Shown here piece by piece: positions 32,543 through 43,949 of a stretch of 64,000 bases of DNA. Position numbers and translations under genes: made by a program. How positions within the stretch are numbered: the first letter of the stretch is position 1; each line of letters starts with the position of its first letter. The notes beneath the pieces are model-generated. The model did not search any database. It was not told the DNA's origin and was given only the letters and a program-made list of their open reading frames with translations. Source of the DNA: Dendrolimus kikuchii (taxonomy: Eukaryota > Arthropoda > Insecta > Lepidoptera > Lasiocampidae); contig CM034391.1 in assembly GCA_019925095.2 (NCBI GenBank), forward strand, positions 1,887,051-1,951,050, in the 5' to 3' direction.

Positions 32543-35500
32543 TAGAGTTTAGTCTTTTGTTTATTGTTAAAGTCAAATTAACAGTGTAGCATTGGCGACA
32601 TCTGTGATTATAGAAGTATAAGCCAGTAGAATCTTAATAATGTTCAAACTTATAATTTTAATTAATTATGGTCGAATTTCGACCATATATATATAGTTTT
32701 GTTAGTAGTAAGTACTTAGCTGTAAAATGTTTATTATTCGAAAAATAAAAAATATGGTGGTCTAATACAGGTCAATGAAGAATATACATACCCATGACCC
32801 AGCTGAAGCTGCCGATCTTGTTGTTGCACTTGGGGCAGTGCAGCTTTCCATTTGGCACGTGGGTCACGTCCCTCATCCAGGCCATGGGCTCCACGAACCA
32901 CATCTGCCGGCACACCTCCACCGCGTCCCTGCCCACTATGCTCGCGTCCACCATATTGGCCTCGTTGTAACCGTCTAACGTCTGTCAGTAAAAATAACGG
33001 ACTGTTACACTACCTACTGTCCGACCGAGCCAAGTAGACGATTGCTCCAAAATGTACAAATACCAATACGTTTATAGTAATTAATTAAACATTTTCATCT
33101 TATTATATTTTTCACTGCTAATACTAATTTATGACTCGATAACCAGTTATAGACTTTTTGTATTATTTTCTTTTCTTTTTCAAACGAATTAAGACAAAAG
33201 TATTAGTAAGCGATAGTTACAATAGGATAAAGGGGCAAATAATACAACTTCAATGGACAAGTGGCAAAACGAATGGCAACGGACAAGTGGAAAAACGAAT
33301 GGCAACGGACAAGTGGCAAAACGAATGGCAACGGACAAGTGAAAAAACGAATGGCAACGGACAAGTGGAAAAACGAATGGCAACGGACAAGTGAAAAAAC
33401 GAATGGCAACGGACAAGTGGAAAAACGAATGGCAACGGACAAGTGGAAAAACGAATAGCAACAGACAAGTGGCAAAAGGAATGGCAACGAACAAATGGCA
33501 ACGGACAAGTGAAAAAACGAATGGCAACGGACAAGTGGAAAAACGAATGGCAACGGACAAGTGGAAAAACGAATGGCAACGGACAAGTGGAAAAACGAAT
33601 GGCAACGGACAAGTGGAAAAACGAATGGCAACGGACAAGTGGAAAAACGAATGGCAACGGACAAGTGGAAAAACGAATTGCAAACGGACAAGTGGAAAAA
33701 CAAATGACAACGGACAAGTGGAAAAACGAATGGCAACGGACAAGTGGCAAAAGGAATGGCAACGAACAAATGGCAACGGACAAGTGGAAAACGAATGGCA
33801 ACGGACAAGTGGAAAAACGAATGGCAACGGACAAGTGGAAAAACGAATAGCAACAGACAAGTGGCAAAAGGAATGGCAACGAACAAATGGCAACGGACAA
33901 GTGGAAAACGAATGGCAACGGACAAGTGGCAAAACGAATGGCAACGGACAAGTGGAAAAAGGAATGGCAACGAACAAATGGCAACGGACAAGTGGAAAAC
34001 GAATGGCAACGGACAAGTGGAAAAACGAATGGCAACGGACAAGTGGAAAAACGAATAGCAACGAAGCTGGCAACGGACAAGTGGAAAAACGAAAACTTCC
34101 AACTTCAAATTTTGTTGCCATTCGTTTTTCCACTTGTCCGTTGAAGTTTCACTGCTGTCCCAGCACACATTTCGATTTTTTGCAGGTTTACTGCAAATTA
34201 TGATTTGGTTAGGTAAGGTACTTTTTGGTAGGTATTTTTTATTTAAAAATATTTTTAATATGTTTAAATAAACATGTCCAGCTAAAAACTGTTTTTCTTT
34301 ATATTTCTTATTCTATTTATATCTCAAGTTCTGTTTTTTATAATTTTTATACAGAAGTATGTTACAGAATCACTTCTCGGAGAATTGATAAAGTAGTAGC
34401 AAACAGTACATGCTCAGTAAGACAAAGACACAGTAAGGGGAAAGACGAATATCATTATTGTTATAATAATGAGGAGACATACTAAAAGTTTGTATTGCAA
34501 CATATTTTCATAAATCCCTTACATTTTTGGCAAAATTAAGACGTTATATAGACGATTGTATAAGAGGCTGCAGCGAGGTGCTATGTAAATGAAGTTTTAT
34601 CATTTAAATCTAAATCACACTACCCCGCTGCAGTCTCCAAGCTGTGGAGTGTCCAGATCTCAGAAGTGATATAGGGTGAGATACATGGTGAGATACAGGT
34701 GAGAAACATGGTGAGATACCGGTGAGATACATGGTGAGATACAGGTGAGAAACATGGTGAGATACCGGTGAGATACATGGTGAGATACAGTCGAGATGCA
34801 TGGTGAGATACAGGTGAGATATATGGTGACATACAGGTGAGATACATGGTGAGATACAGGTGAGATACATGGTGAGATACAGGTGAGATACATGGAGAAA
34901 TACATGGTGAGATACATGGTGACATACAGGTGAGATACGGGTGCGATACATGGTGACATACAGGTGAGATACGGGTGAGGTACAGGTGAGATACATGGTG
35001 AGATACAGGTGAGATACATGGTGAGATACAGGCGTGATGCATGGTGAGATACGGGTGAGGTACAGGTGAGATACATGGTGAGATACATGGTGAGATACAG
35101 ATGACATACATGGTGAGATACAGGTGAGATACATGGTGAGATACAGGTGAGATACATGGTGACATACAGGTGAGATACGGGTGAGATACATGGTGACATA
35201 CAGGTGAGATACGGGTGAGGTACAAGTGAGATACATGGTGAGATACAGGATGTAAAAACAGGGGTGGAATACACACCTGGCTGGGACCCTGGTCGCTGTG
35301 CTGTGTGTCACTGTCCGTATCGCTCGTGGCCTCCATTATCTGACATGCCAAGCTTTTCAATTTCTCTATTAGAATCTCTCCATTTTCAACACAGGTGAGT
35401 CCGGTCAACTTGCTCGGTGGTGGTCTTATTCCTAAATATATACGAGTCGTGAAACTACACATTGTATACTCACAGTCATCGTATGCTGATTGTGAAGGGA

Positions 35501-38500
35501 AAACATCGTGATGAAATCCGCACATCGAAGTACAGTTTTACACAATGAATGAATATGCTTTATTGTGTTTTAAAGATACAGTTAACAGAAATAAAATTTT
35601 ACAATACAATAGGCGGTCTTATCGCTATTAGCGATTTCGTCCAGACAACCTTTGGATGGACAAGAAATTTGATAAGAACAGAGGTATGTTGCATTATTCT
35701 CACTACCGAATCAGTTCATATATATAAAAATCAATTGCTGTTCGTTAGTCTCGCTTAAACTCGAGAACGGCTGGACTGATTTGACTAATTTTGGTTTTGA
35801 ATTATTTGTGGAAGTCCAGGGAAGGTTTAAAAGGTGAGTAAATATGAAAAAAATGCTTGAAATATAGTAAAAACAACAATTTCGCTTTCCCTTAGAAACT
35901 ATTCCTACCTGTTTAACAGTTGATGTTCGTCCCGTTGTTTAGAAATCAAATTAAATTTAAAAGTAAGTTTTTTTTCATGATTTTGGTTTTGAATATCAAA
36001 CGTTTAATGTTCATCCGGTTAAGTTTTGACCACATTTTTTACTAAAGTTGAAAAATTCTACAATTATCATTCAGCTTTTTTATTTATTGATTCTGAGGCG
36101 GTGCGAAGTTTGCCGGGTTAGCTAATCTTATAAATATATAGATACATGATACAATATACATACATTAATCAAAAATAGAGTGTCGGGGTGAAGGTAAGGA
36201 AAAGAATGCATGATGAAAGAATGACTAAACAGATATACAATGCAAAAGTGGATGGATGCAGAAGTCGTGGAAGGCCACGACACACCTCCCATGATCAAAT
36301 TGATCGTGTACTAGCAGAAGGTGATGTCAGGAGCCTTACGAACAGACGAGCGTGCATGACAAGAGCTACGAATGTCAAAGAAGCAAGTGAGGTGTGTAAG
36401 AATAAGCCTGAATGGCGCTCTGTTGTTCGTGCCTACCCCGCAAGGGAACTGGCGTGAAGTTATGTATGTATGTAATAACTCCTCCCGATGCGCCTGCGCA
36501 GTAGACCAACTTTAGTAGCGCGCGACAGTGTACGATTCGTGTAAGCGGAACAGAGCTAAAAAATACATTGCAAGCAACACCACATTTTCACTTGCAAATG
36601 AAGTTCAATATAGACTATTTATATGTCAAAAGCCGGAAAATATGCTCTGTAAAACTGTAACCGATGTGTCAAACTCGCTAAACCGCCTTGGACAAGCGTG
36701 GCGGTTAAAAATTGTGAAGTCCTCAGCCCAGCGGTGGGAGTAGTTATAAAGTTTTGACAGGCAGTGGAGTGAGCTTATTTAGGATGTATATTCCTACCTT
36801 TCTTAGCCAGTTCAACTTTAATCTCTTTGGGTATGTGCGGTATGATGTTGTTCTGGCTGGCTACAATGCGGCGGCACTTCTTGCACCTATACACGATGGG
36901 GTCTGGCCTCTCGCGCGTCAGACCCGGGTCTGTCTTCACCAGATCACCAAATAATTGCGGTAGGATTTTTACTGAAAATACATACCGTGATACAGGTAAA
37001 CTTTTCAAGTGGGCCTTCAGGACCAAATCCTAAACAACGCTGTGTAACGAAAATAGAACACTGTTCAAAAATAACCCATTCCTTCACAGAAATTGATATT
37101 GACTAGTTACACTATGATTTCGTATATACAGGTGTGTTTTTTTTTAAACAGCCGATTCGATTCTTGATAAGGGTAATTGATTTTTCAAAAATTTAATGAC
37201 CACTTTAGTTATCATCAAAATCGGCCTCGAGAGTCCTTTGTCTGTTTTTCGCTGTTTCATATAGTTTAGGATATGGCTCTGACCGGAGGCACGGCTGGGT
37301 CACTGTTAGACAGTTTAAATTGATCATACATTTTATCTTAATATATATAAATTACGTGTCACGTTGTTTGTCCGCGATGGACTCCTAAACTACTTGACCA
37401 ATTTAAATCAAATTTTCACACCGTGTGCAGTTTGATCCAACTTGTAAGATAGGATAGCTTACATTTGGACCCGGTAGGTGGCGCTGCAATCGGGTTCTAA
37501 ATTTTATTTCTTCAGGGCAGAACAACGTCTGCCGGGACAGCTAGTACTAATATATAAAGCTGAAGAGTTTGTTTGTTTGTTTGCTTGAATGCACTAATCT
37601 CAGGAACTACTGGTCTGATTTGAAAAATTATTTCGGTGTTAGATAGCCCATTTATCAAGGAAGGCTATAGGCTATCATCACGCTAAGACCAATAGGAGCA
37701 GAGCACTAATGAAGAATGTTTCAAAATCGGGGTTTTTTAAACTATTCCTATATTACGCGGACGAAGTCGCGGGCAGAAGCTAGTAACATATAAAACTACA
37801 GAAAAATCTTTTTAATGTTCCTGCATTAGTGGCCAGGTTTCAGTGCACACTGGTCCTTACAAGATTTATAACTATACCTTTTTTTTTTCAAGGCGGGGGA
37901 AATGCTATTTACGCACAATACCGGGTCCTTTGCAAGGGATTAGACCATAGTTGATCATGGAGGCTTTACCCTTTAATATAATAAGGGGCAATCCAAACAG
38001 TAATCAACCAGCTTGTGTGGAGACTCCGAGAAGTTGCACGGGCAACAGCCACTACCCACTAAAACCGCCCTCCTCCCATGTGCCCCGCGCTTTTTATGTA
38101 GGAAAGGCTGAGACTTAGAACGTAGTTACGCCCAGTCCGATCCAGCGCAAAAAGTGCTGAATGTGCCCCGGGAATCAGAACACATTCACTTCGTCAGCGG
38201 GGGTGATGAATCCTTTGCTCCCTTGATAGCTAAAGGCCCCCCGAAGTGGTATTATTCAGGGTGGGAAGTTATAACTGTACCTTGCTTTAACTTCTGCCCA
38301 GCCATCTTCAGTCTGAATTGCTTAAACCTTGGATCGTCCCTATTCAATTTGTAGCCCATGTGTCCAAATAACTTCAGCTGGGCAACGAACCCCACGTTTG
38401 GGCTGATGAACCGCCGTTTACTCTTCACCAAGTTGAACGCTTCCTCATAACATAGACCATATTTTTCCATTACATAAGCTATAACTATCGCTGCGGATCG

Positions 38501-41500
38501 AGACACGCCGAAATAGCTGAAAAGCATAAACAATATTTAAACGTCGATAAAACCATCATAAACATTAAGGGCCTTACTTATAATCGTTTCTTAAATTTAA
38601 AGAAAGTGCTCAGCAATTGATTAGTGAAAATCTTACCCATAAACTCCTCTTTAGTCTAAATATTTTGGGTACAACCTACGTTAATCATTCAAATTTCGTT
38701 TATCTGTGCTCCTCTTAGGTAAACAACAGGTAATACACGTTTATCTAATATATAAAATTCTCGTGTCACAGTTTTCGTTGCCATACTCCTCCGAAACGGC
38801 TTGACCGATTTTGATGAAATTTTTTGTGCTTATCCGGTATCTATGAGAATCGGCCAACATCTATTTTTCATCCCCCTAAATGTTAGGGGTAGTCCACCCC
38901 TAAAATTTTATTTTTTATTTTTTAGACAAAATTTTTAATTTCTATTTTTTTATGATTTGGTATTAAAAAATACATACAACCCTAAATTTTCATCCTTCTA
39001 CCACCAACCCCTATTTTTTATTTGTTAATTATAAACTTTAATTTTTTGGCAAGATATTTTTAAATCTTATTTTGTCATGACTTAGAATAAAAAAATATAT
39101 ATTACTCTTTTAGATTCACAATTAGAACCGGTAGGTGGCGCTGAGATCGGGTTCTGGAATCCTCCTAATGACCTGGAGCGATTTTGGTGATTTCGTTTTT
39201 GTGTTTGAGTGGGTACTCGGATGGTTCAGATTCGCAATCAGAACCGGTAGGTGGCTCTGGGATCGGGTTCTAGAATTTTATTTTTTAAAGGCAGGACAAC
39301 GTCTGCCGGGGCCGCTAGTAAGTGATAAAAAGATATTCATTGATTAGATTCTGATTCTCTTACTTAAGAGATGGCTAATCGTTTCTTAACGAGATTATTA
39401 TAAATAAGTAAGGCCGTAACAATATTTAAAAAATCTATATATATAAAAATCAATTGCTGTTCGTTAGTCTCGCTAAAACTCGGGAACGGCTGAACCGATT
39501 TGGCTAATTTTGGTTTTGAATTATTTGTGGAAGTCCAGGGAAGGTTTAAAAGGTGGGTATAAATGAAACAAATGCTTGGAATATAGTAAAAACAACAATT
39601 TCGCTTTCCCTTAGAAACTATTCCTACCTGTCAAACATTTGATGTTCGTCCCGTCGTTCAGAAATCAAATTAAATTTCAAAGTGAAGTTTTTTTTCAATA
39701 TTTTTGGTTTTGAATGTCAGACATTTGATGTTCGTCCCGTCGTTCAGAAATCAAATTAAATATAAAAGTGAAGTTCTTTTTTATTTTTTTGGTTTTGAAT
39801 GTCAAACATTTGATGTTCGTCCCGTCGTTCAGAAATCAACATTTTTTATTTATTGATTCTGAGGCGGTTCGAAGTTTGCCGGGTCAGCTAGTCGGCAATT
39901 TTGCATGTATAATGAGATTAATGAAAGTAGATAAAGTGAAAGTTGTTTATCAGCAGTGCAAGTGTAGATTGTCTCTGCCTACGTCTATGGGAAACAGGAG
40001 CAACATTTTTTTTTGTAAATCTCCAAGCTGAGCTATGCTTGTGTTATAGATAAAATACAACGGTCCACTCTGGGGCCGATCCCAGACACCGACCAAAGTA
40101 ACGGAAAGTTCATTAACAAAATTTACCATACGAGGAATCGAACCCAGAGCCCTCTATATTGCAGTGAAGTAGGCCAGTAAAAGCTTAGCCCATTCAACCG
40201 CACAGGACGTCATATATGTAACAATTGTACATATACACATTACTTTAGGTTTTGTCATGTTTTTTATTATAACTGTATAAAAGCATTGAATCAAAAACTC
40301 TCAAATTTTTTTATCAATAAAAAATAATCCTTTAGTTGAAAGTACTTTTGAAGCTCTATGTATTTTTATTTTATTTTTTAGATTAAAAGTTGGACCGGGT
40401 TCTATCTCTCTCTCTCTCTCTCTTTTGCCATTCTATTGACATAAAAAAATCCATGCAAGAACAGAGAAAAGATATAAATTTCTGTGGCCTATCACAAAAA
40501 ATAACAAAACAAGGTTTTTTTTGGCGGGAACTGAAAGGAGATGATGTGCTGTGCAGTTTTATTTTCTAAAAATGTGTAAAATTACTCTAAAATGAACAAT
40601 AGTTGTAGGATATTGCCAGTTTTTGAGTAGTAATTATGTGTTTTGTACGAAATGTGAACTGTAAAGTCAAATATGGCCTTTTGAGTTGTCACAAGAACTC
40701 TGATGAATGGCACTAGCTGATTACCTACAGTTCAGCTGTGCTACACACAGGCTTAAGAAACTATATTGTAAACTAAGATCTGGCTTAAAGGCCTAGCTGC
40801 CAAGCCATAAACCTAAATAAATAATAACAAAACAACCCACAACCAGGCATTGCCCTTCTGGATAGCTACCAACCATGGTCTATCTAGAATATGGCACCAT
40901 AACAACCGTGAGTTGTGTTCAGGCATTTGGGTCCAGGAAAGTTGTGGCAGCATAATGGCTAGCGCACGAATCACACACTCCTAAAAAAGGTTGCCGGTTT
41001 GAATCCTGGCTGGAACTCATGCATCACTTAGGCAGTCTTTTGACCTAATGTGAATATTGATACAATTACCAAGTCTTAATCTTAACAGTGGTGAAGGAAA
41101 ACGTTGAGATGAAACCAATGTGTCAAACCTGCGAAGCCACCTCGGACAAGAGTGGCTGGTATACTGTTCATTCCCCAAAAGCGGAAGGCCCAAAACCAAC
41201 AGTGGGATCTATATGGGCTGCTATTATGTAGTGGCCAGATTCCAAGCCCTTTGAGGTAGACAACACATTGGTGAGTCAGTATTCTAGCAACAAAAAACAA
41301 AAATACATAAAATACTTTACCAGTGCACAAGTATAGTTCCGCCAGCAGCTATCGCCTGTTTGATGAAGTCATTCGTTACTGGAAGATTGCTTATCAAGTC
41401 TTCTTTTGGTACATCTGCCACTGCAATTCAAGAACACCCCATACAAAAATATTTCTCATTTTTATTATTGACATACAACATACACAGAAATATATTTGAA

Positions 41501-43949
41501 AGATTAAAATATTGTTTAATCAAAAGATGGCGTTTGATAAAAGCAATTCTTTATTTTTACTACTTATATATTTTCCAATACATCACTTGGATTCCACAGA
41601 ATGATGAAAATTTAAAATACCAATACCAACCTGGAACAGTGGGTAAGTATTTTTTTTTTATTGCAGGAGTTCAGCAGACAGGCAGACGGCCCACTTGATG
41701 GATAGCGGTTACCATCGCCTATGGACATTTGCAACACCAAAGGTGCTACAAATGCGCTGCTACCCTCTTAAGGGAGACTGGAACCTGGTTACTAATGCCG
41801 GAAGAGAACACAAAGTTATTATGGCGACATACTTTAGACCAGGGGTGGTGGCCATCCAGTCGGGCAAATGCCCTACCACCTGGTTGTGGGTTGTTTTGTC
41901 GCCTCTTACGACAAGACACCCGGCTGCAGGAAATTGTATTCTTTCCCCGCTCCTTCACGGATAAAGTATGGCAATCCAGCAAGGTCCCAGAAGGCAAGCT
42001 AGTTAGCCAATTTTTTGGGATCCTTACCCGCTGACTTTGATGCCCTAGGCTCAGTATTCTACTTATAATCTTAAGGAATTATATTTAGAATAAAGCTTTT
42101 TCAATCTTATTAGTTTAAATGTATGTATAGTTTGATGTAAATAAAATATAATCATTATATTATAAAGTTTATATATTTATATTATAGTCTTTCGTTTTTT
42201 TTTTAGATTTTTTGCGTTTTCCTGTTCGAGATTCATATAAGAACGACTGGGCCAATTTCGATGCGGTTTTTATTAACGGATAGCAAATTGTCAGACTTAA
42301 TATCTGCGGTACTTTTTATCCAGGGACTTTTTCTACATGTGATTTAAAGTAGCCAGAGTGAAAAATCATTTTTTAAATGTAGCTGTTTCTGTTTATTAGA
42401 AATATTTAGTAGAATAGCTGTAGTTGTTGCCTTTAGTAACATTATTTATACTGGATTTTTGGGGATTAATGTATTTCCATACTAAAAATCTATTGCCCTG
42501 CCAGGAATATCCTTTTGGTTTTAAATATTGTAAACCAACTTTAATATATGTTACAAAGTCTAGTATGTTTTAGTATATACCTAATATTTTTTTGTTTTTT
42601 TTTTTGGTCAGACAAACACACATTGTATATCTCCATATTAAGCAAGTTACGCTTGTGTTATGGGTAATATACAACAGACTATTCTGGGGCCGATCCCAGA
42701 CACCCAGACCATAGTAAATAACTGAGAAAATATGTTTCCGAAATTTACTATACCAGGAATCGAACCCGGAACCTCTGAGTTGCAGTGAGGTACGCCGGCA
42801 AAGGCTTAGCCCGCTCAACCACAGAAGCCATCTGTCCGTCGTTTAATTATAAAGCATACTCACATTTAATGTACCTAAATTTGAGATTCGGTCTGTCCAG
42901 TATCGTCCTGGGCAGTGGAACTAGATCTATAGTCAAAATGTGCGATATTTTGAGTTTTTCAAGTGTTTTTGAGTCTCGAGCACATGCGAGGTTACCTGAA
43001 ACATATACACAAAACACAATGGACATGTCTTGGCCTAATATCCATTCATCCATCTGTTAAGTGCATAATATCATCTGTATTTAAAATACATAAATAATGT
43101 ATAAATCTTTAAAAAATAAATGTCGTAGAAAATTAAGTGTTTTCAGTCCAAACTTATATTTTTTTTTAAATACGTGTTTGGTGTATTTTAATGTATTTTA
43201 AGATATTACAGAATGACATTTCGCAAAGAACAGTCAAACATTGTAAACTATCATGCTAGGAAAATTAATTTTGGTATTGTATATGGGCATGTGACTTTGC
43301 TGAGATTGTTTTGATGGTTTTACAACTTGTACGAAACATAGTCTTGGTAAACACTCAATTTATAGTCAAGAATAATGTTGTCATCTATCCGGGTTTCCCG
43401 GTTTTGTCCTAGTGTAGAGGGTGTCCAGGGAGTGTCCGGGTGGGGTTTCATTTGTAGCCCAGGTTTAAAAATTTCAAGTTATGGGCCGCCACCTGCTGAT
43501 CCTACTCTCTAGACTTATCATAAGTGAGTTGCCACAAGTGCGCACTTCAACTTCACTGCAGTGACACTAGCAGTAAGTCGCAAAATAGAAAGTTGATTTA
43601 TGACACTTTGAACTGTTTTTTATTATACTGACTTAATTTAAAAAAAATTGTTGATATGTGCAACAGGACCAAACATATTTTCACATGTTTTGTCCTGGTT
43701 GACAAATTATAGCAATGGCAACCCTAGTCAAGAACAGTTTGAGACAGTATGTTGATACACTAAAACAGTGCTGCAGATTTATCTAATTGTTTGCTAATAG
43801 TTTTAAATAGCTATGAACCAAACCTTTTACTTCTTACCTAAATAAAGGTTATCATCAATAAGGTCAACACTAACATCCAGGTTGTCATCCTCCAATGATT
43901 CTTCAGACTCAGCTGCATGGATTTGAACTTCTGCTATTTGTTTAGCCAT
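31099..43949 (-). CDS. Dusp12: DUSP12/YVH1-type dual-specificity phosphatase with zinc-binding C-terminus (8 exons)
   Basis: Minus-strand exons 43949-43838, 42995-42864, 41420-41321, 38516-38281, 36971-36798, 35431-35277, 32981-32792 and 31202-31099 join in phases 1, 1, 2, 1, 1, 0, 1, all GT/AG, to 400 aa. The catalytic signature HCYFGVSRS gives C115 and R121; the likely general acid is D84 in LADVPKED. The C-terminal zinc-binding half has YRCKKCRR (C223, C226), C327 before WFVEPMAWM, LHCPKCNNKIGSF (C352, C355) and CKCPCG (C368-C372), matching human DUSP12 in order and wording. Human DUSP12 is about 340 aa; the surplus is an N-terminal acidic stretch and a Ser/Asp linker in exon 6 (SDTDSDTQHSDQ). 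Yeast Yvh1 acts in 60S maturation by releasing Mrt4; the same role is inferred here. Introns are loaded with repeats, and the exon 4 donor has been duplicated by a retroinsertion. An in-frame stop lies about 65 nt upstream of the chosen ATG, with no ATG between. Confidence 0.93.
31259..32471. mobile_element. Large palindromic element in DUSP12 intron 7, GGGCGGGT ends
   Basis: The left arm 31265-31515 and right arm 32200-32470 are inverted copies of about 260 bp with few mismatches. Examples are GCTCAAGAGACCATAGCTCT against AGAGCTATGGTCTCTTGAGC, and TTTTATCATCTTTCAGAATC against GATTCTGAAAGGTGATAAAA. The outer ends read GGGCGGGT and ACCCGCCC, abutting TA-rich sequence. The loop carries a GTAACGTCATTATT block and an RTE-like insertion. 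No transposase ORF. Confidence 0.85.
31535..32020 (-). mobile_element. RTE-like LINE copy nested in the palindrome
   Basis: The minus strand reads PTLAYGSESWVWKREHE, KICGVTLADRVRN, GMLRWFGHVERMHDERMTK and, after a deletion near 31690 that removes the DQIDRVLAEGDV segment, SLKNRRACMTRV to RAYPARELA. The tail is (TATG)n. Flanked by an exact 13-bp duplication TTTTTTTAAAGTA at 31522-31534 and 32021-32033. Confidence 0.88.
32469..32541. repeat. (TA)n microsatellite at the palindrome's right edge
   Basis: About 70 bp of pure TA directly after ACCCGCCC. Confidence 0.97.
33245..34095. repeat. 26-bp minisatellite in DUSP12 intron 6
   Basis: About 32 units of a 26-bp repeat containing ACAAGTGGAAAAACGAATGG. 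Variants (AAGTGGCAAAAGGAATGGCA, CAACGAACAAATGG) recur as blocks near 33470, 33740, 33860 and 33955, so larger segments were also duplicated. Neither strand of the unit has a stop codon in any frame, which explains overlapping open frames of up to about 320 codons; they are not genes. Confidence 0.97.
34096..34215. repeat. Facing arm of the foldback element that contains the 26-bp array
   Basis: Reads CATTCGTTTTTCCACTTGTC then GTTGAAGTTTCACTGC, CCCAGCACACATTTCG and GGTTTACTGCAAATTATG, matching 47050-47145. This is the inverted complement of the array unit and its left flank. Confidence 0.8.
34665..35265. repeat. 11/12-bp minisatellite next to DUSP12 exon 6
   Basis: About 50 short units alternating between GGTGAGATACAT and GGTGAGATACA(G/C), with GTGACATAC and ACGGGTGAGGTAC variants that recur in longer blocks. 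It ends about 12 bp from the exon 6 donor at 35276, inside intron 6. Confidence 0.97.
35455..35528 (+). repeat. Fragment of a tRNA-derived SINE
   Basis: GTGAAGGGAAAACATCGTGA followed by a GCACATCGA match corresponds to the middle of the SINE at 60305-60570. It lies 25 bp upstream of the exon 6 acceptor of DUSP12. Confidence 0.5.
35715..36125. repeat. LINE-tail repeat, CAATTGCTGTTCGTTAGTCT type
   Basis: Begins CAATTGCTGTTCGTTAGTCT and ends TGCGAAGTTTGCCGGGTTAG. A close copy is at 39432-39893, so both are pieces of one family with a terminal GTTTGCCGGGT-CAGCTA block. Confidence 0.65.
36178..36470 (+). mobile_element. RTE-like LINE copy with an internal deletion
   Basis: Encodes KVRKRMHDERMTKQIYNAKV through RAYPARELA with a (TATG)n tail. 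About 30 bp are missing between two AAGGAATGC/AAGAATGC motifs, removing the LRWFGHVE segment, as expected for deletion between short direct repeats. I see no clear target-site duplication. It lies in DUSP12 intron 5. Confidence 0.8.
36655..36755 (+). repeat. 3' part of a tRNA-derived SINE
   Basis: AACCGATGTGTCAAACTCGC, GACAAGCGTGGCGG and GCCCAGCGGTGGGAG match the end of the SINE at 60305-60570. Confidence 0.6.
37335..37545. repeat. LINE-tail repeat, inverted relative to 7704-7915
   Basis: ACGTGTCACGTTGTTTGTCC at the start and AACGTCTGCCGGGACAGCTA at the end. It lies in DUSP12 intron 4. Confidence 0.7.
37550..37790. repeat. LINE-tail repeat, inverted relative to 25240-25462
   Basis: AACTACTGGTCTGATTTGAA, TCACGCTAAGACCAATAGGA and GACGAAGTCGCGGGCAGAAG in order. 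It is adjacent to the previous repeat. Confidence 0.7.
37881..38268 (-). mobile_element. 5'-truncated R1-like LINE copy beside DUSP12 exon 4
   Basis: In minus-strand sense it starts within the ORF/3' UTR region, passes GCGCTGGATCGGACTGGGCG and GGTTTTAGTGGGTAGTGGCT, and ends with a poly(A) (T tract at 37881-37888). Flanked by a 15-bp duplication with one mismatch: TTATAACTATACCTT at 37866-37880 and TTATAACTGTACCTT at 38269-38283. The right copy includes the exon 4 splice donor. Confidence 0.85.
38745..39325. repeat. LINE-tail repeats with two GGTAGGTGGC blocks
   Basis: Starts with TTCTCGTGTCACAGTTTTCG and carries AGAACCGGTAGGTGGC at about 39125 and 39240, ending AACGTCTGCCGGGGCCGCTA. Partial duplication of the tail is visible. 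It lies in DUSP12 intron 3. Confidence 0.65.
39432..39893. repeat. LINE-tail repeat, CAATTGCTGTTCGTTAGTCT type, internally triplicated
   Basis: Matches 35715-36125. A block of about 75 bp holding TTTGATGTTCGTCCCGTCGT occurs three times in tandem between 39645 and 39840. Confidence 0.7.
40015..40205 (-). repeat. tRNA-derived SINE, diverged
   Basis: The minus-strand head is tRNA-like: GGTTGAATGGGCTAAGC (A box) and GGGTTCGATTCCTCG (B box). The body GGCCGATCCCAGACACC on + matches 42605-42835. Confidence 0.6.
40515..40825 (+). repeat. GGCGGGAACTG-type interspersed repeat
   Basis: Begins TTTGGCGGGAACTGAAAGG and ends GGCCTAGCTGCCAAGCC. It is the most complete plus-strand copy and lies in DUSP12 intron 3. 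Confidence 0.75.
40945..41235 (+). repeat. tRNA-derived SINE
   Basis: The tRNA-like head has TAATGGCTAGCGCACGAATC and a B-box-like GGTTTGAATCC. The body GTGGTGAAGGAAAACGTTG, AATGTGTCAAACCTGCG and CCAACAGTGGGATCTATATG follows the 60305 copy. It lies in DUSP12 intron 3, 85 bp before exon 3 ends. Confidence 0.75.
41652..41965 (-). repeat. Long-form A-tailed repeat in DUSP12 intron 2
   Basis: From TTTTTTTTTATTGCAGGAGT to CGCTCCTTCACGGATAAA on +, with AAGTAT at both edges (about 41641-41648 and 41965), a likely target-site duplication. Confidence 0.8.
42605..42835 (-). repeat. tRNA-derived SINE, second family, intact promoter boxes
   Basis: On - it begins ATGGCTTCTGTGGTTGAGCG with A box TGGTTGAGCGGGCTAAG and B box GGTTCGATTCC, and ends toward a T/A-rich tail at 42590-42605. 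Copies at 40015-40205 and 60772-60855. It ends 30 bp short of DUSP12 exon 2. Confidence 0.75.

Noticed and set aside
33189..34203. Long overlapping open frames (up to about 320 codons) in several frames on both strands
   Set aside because: They come from a 26-bp repeat without stop codons; 26 is not a multiple of 3, so one peptide set cycles through all frames. No composition or start signal favours any of them.
34610..35525. Long minus-strand ORFs of up to about 300 codons over the 11/12-bp array
   Set aside because: Only the first part (35431-35277) is a real DUSP12 exon; the remainder is read-through into a minisatellite after a good GT donor.
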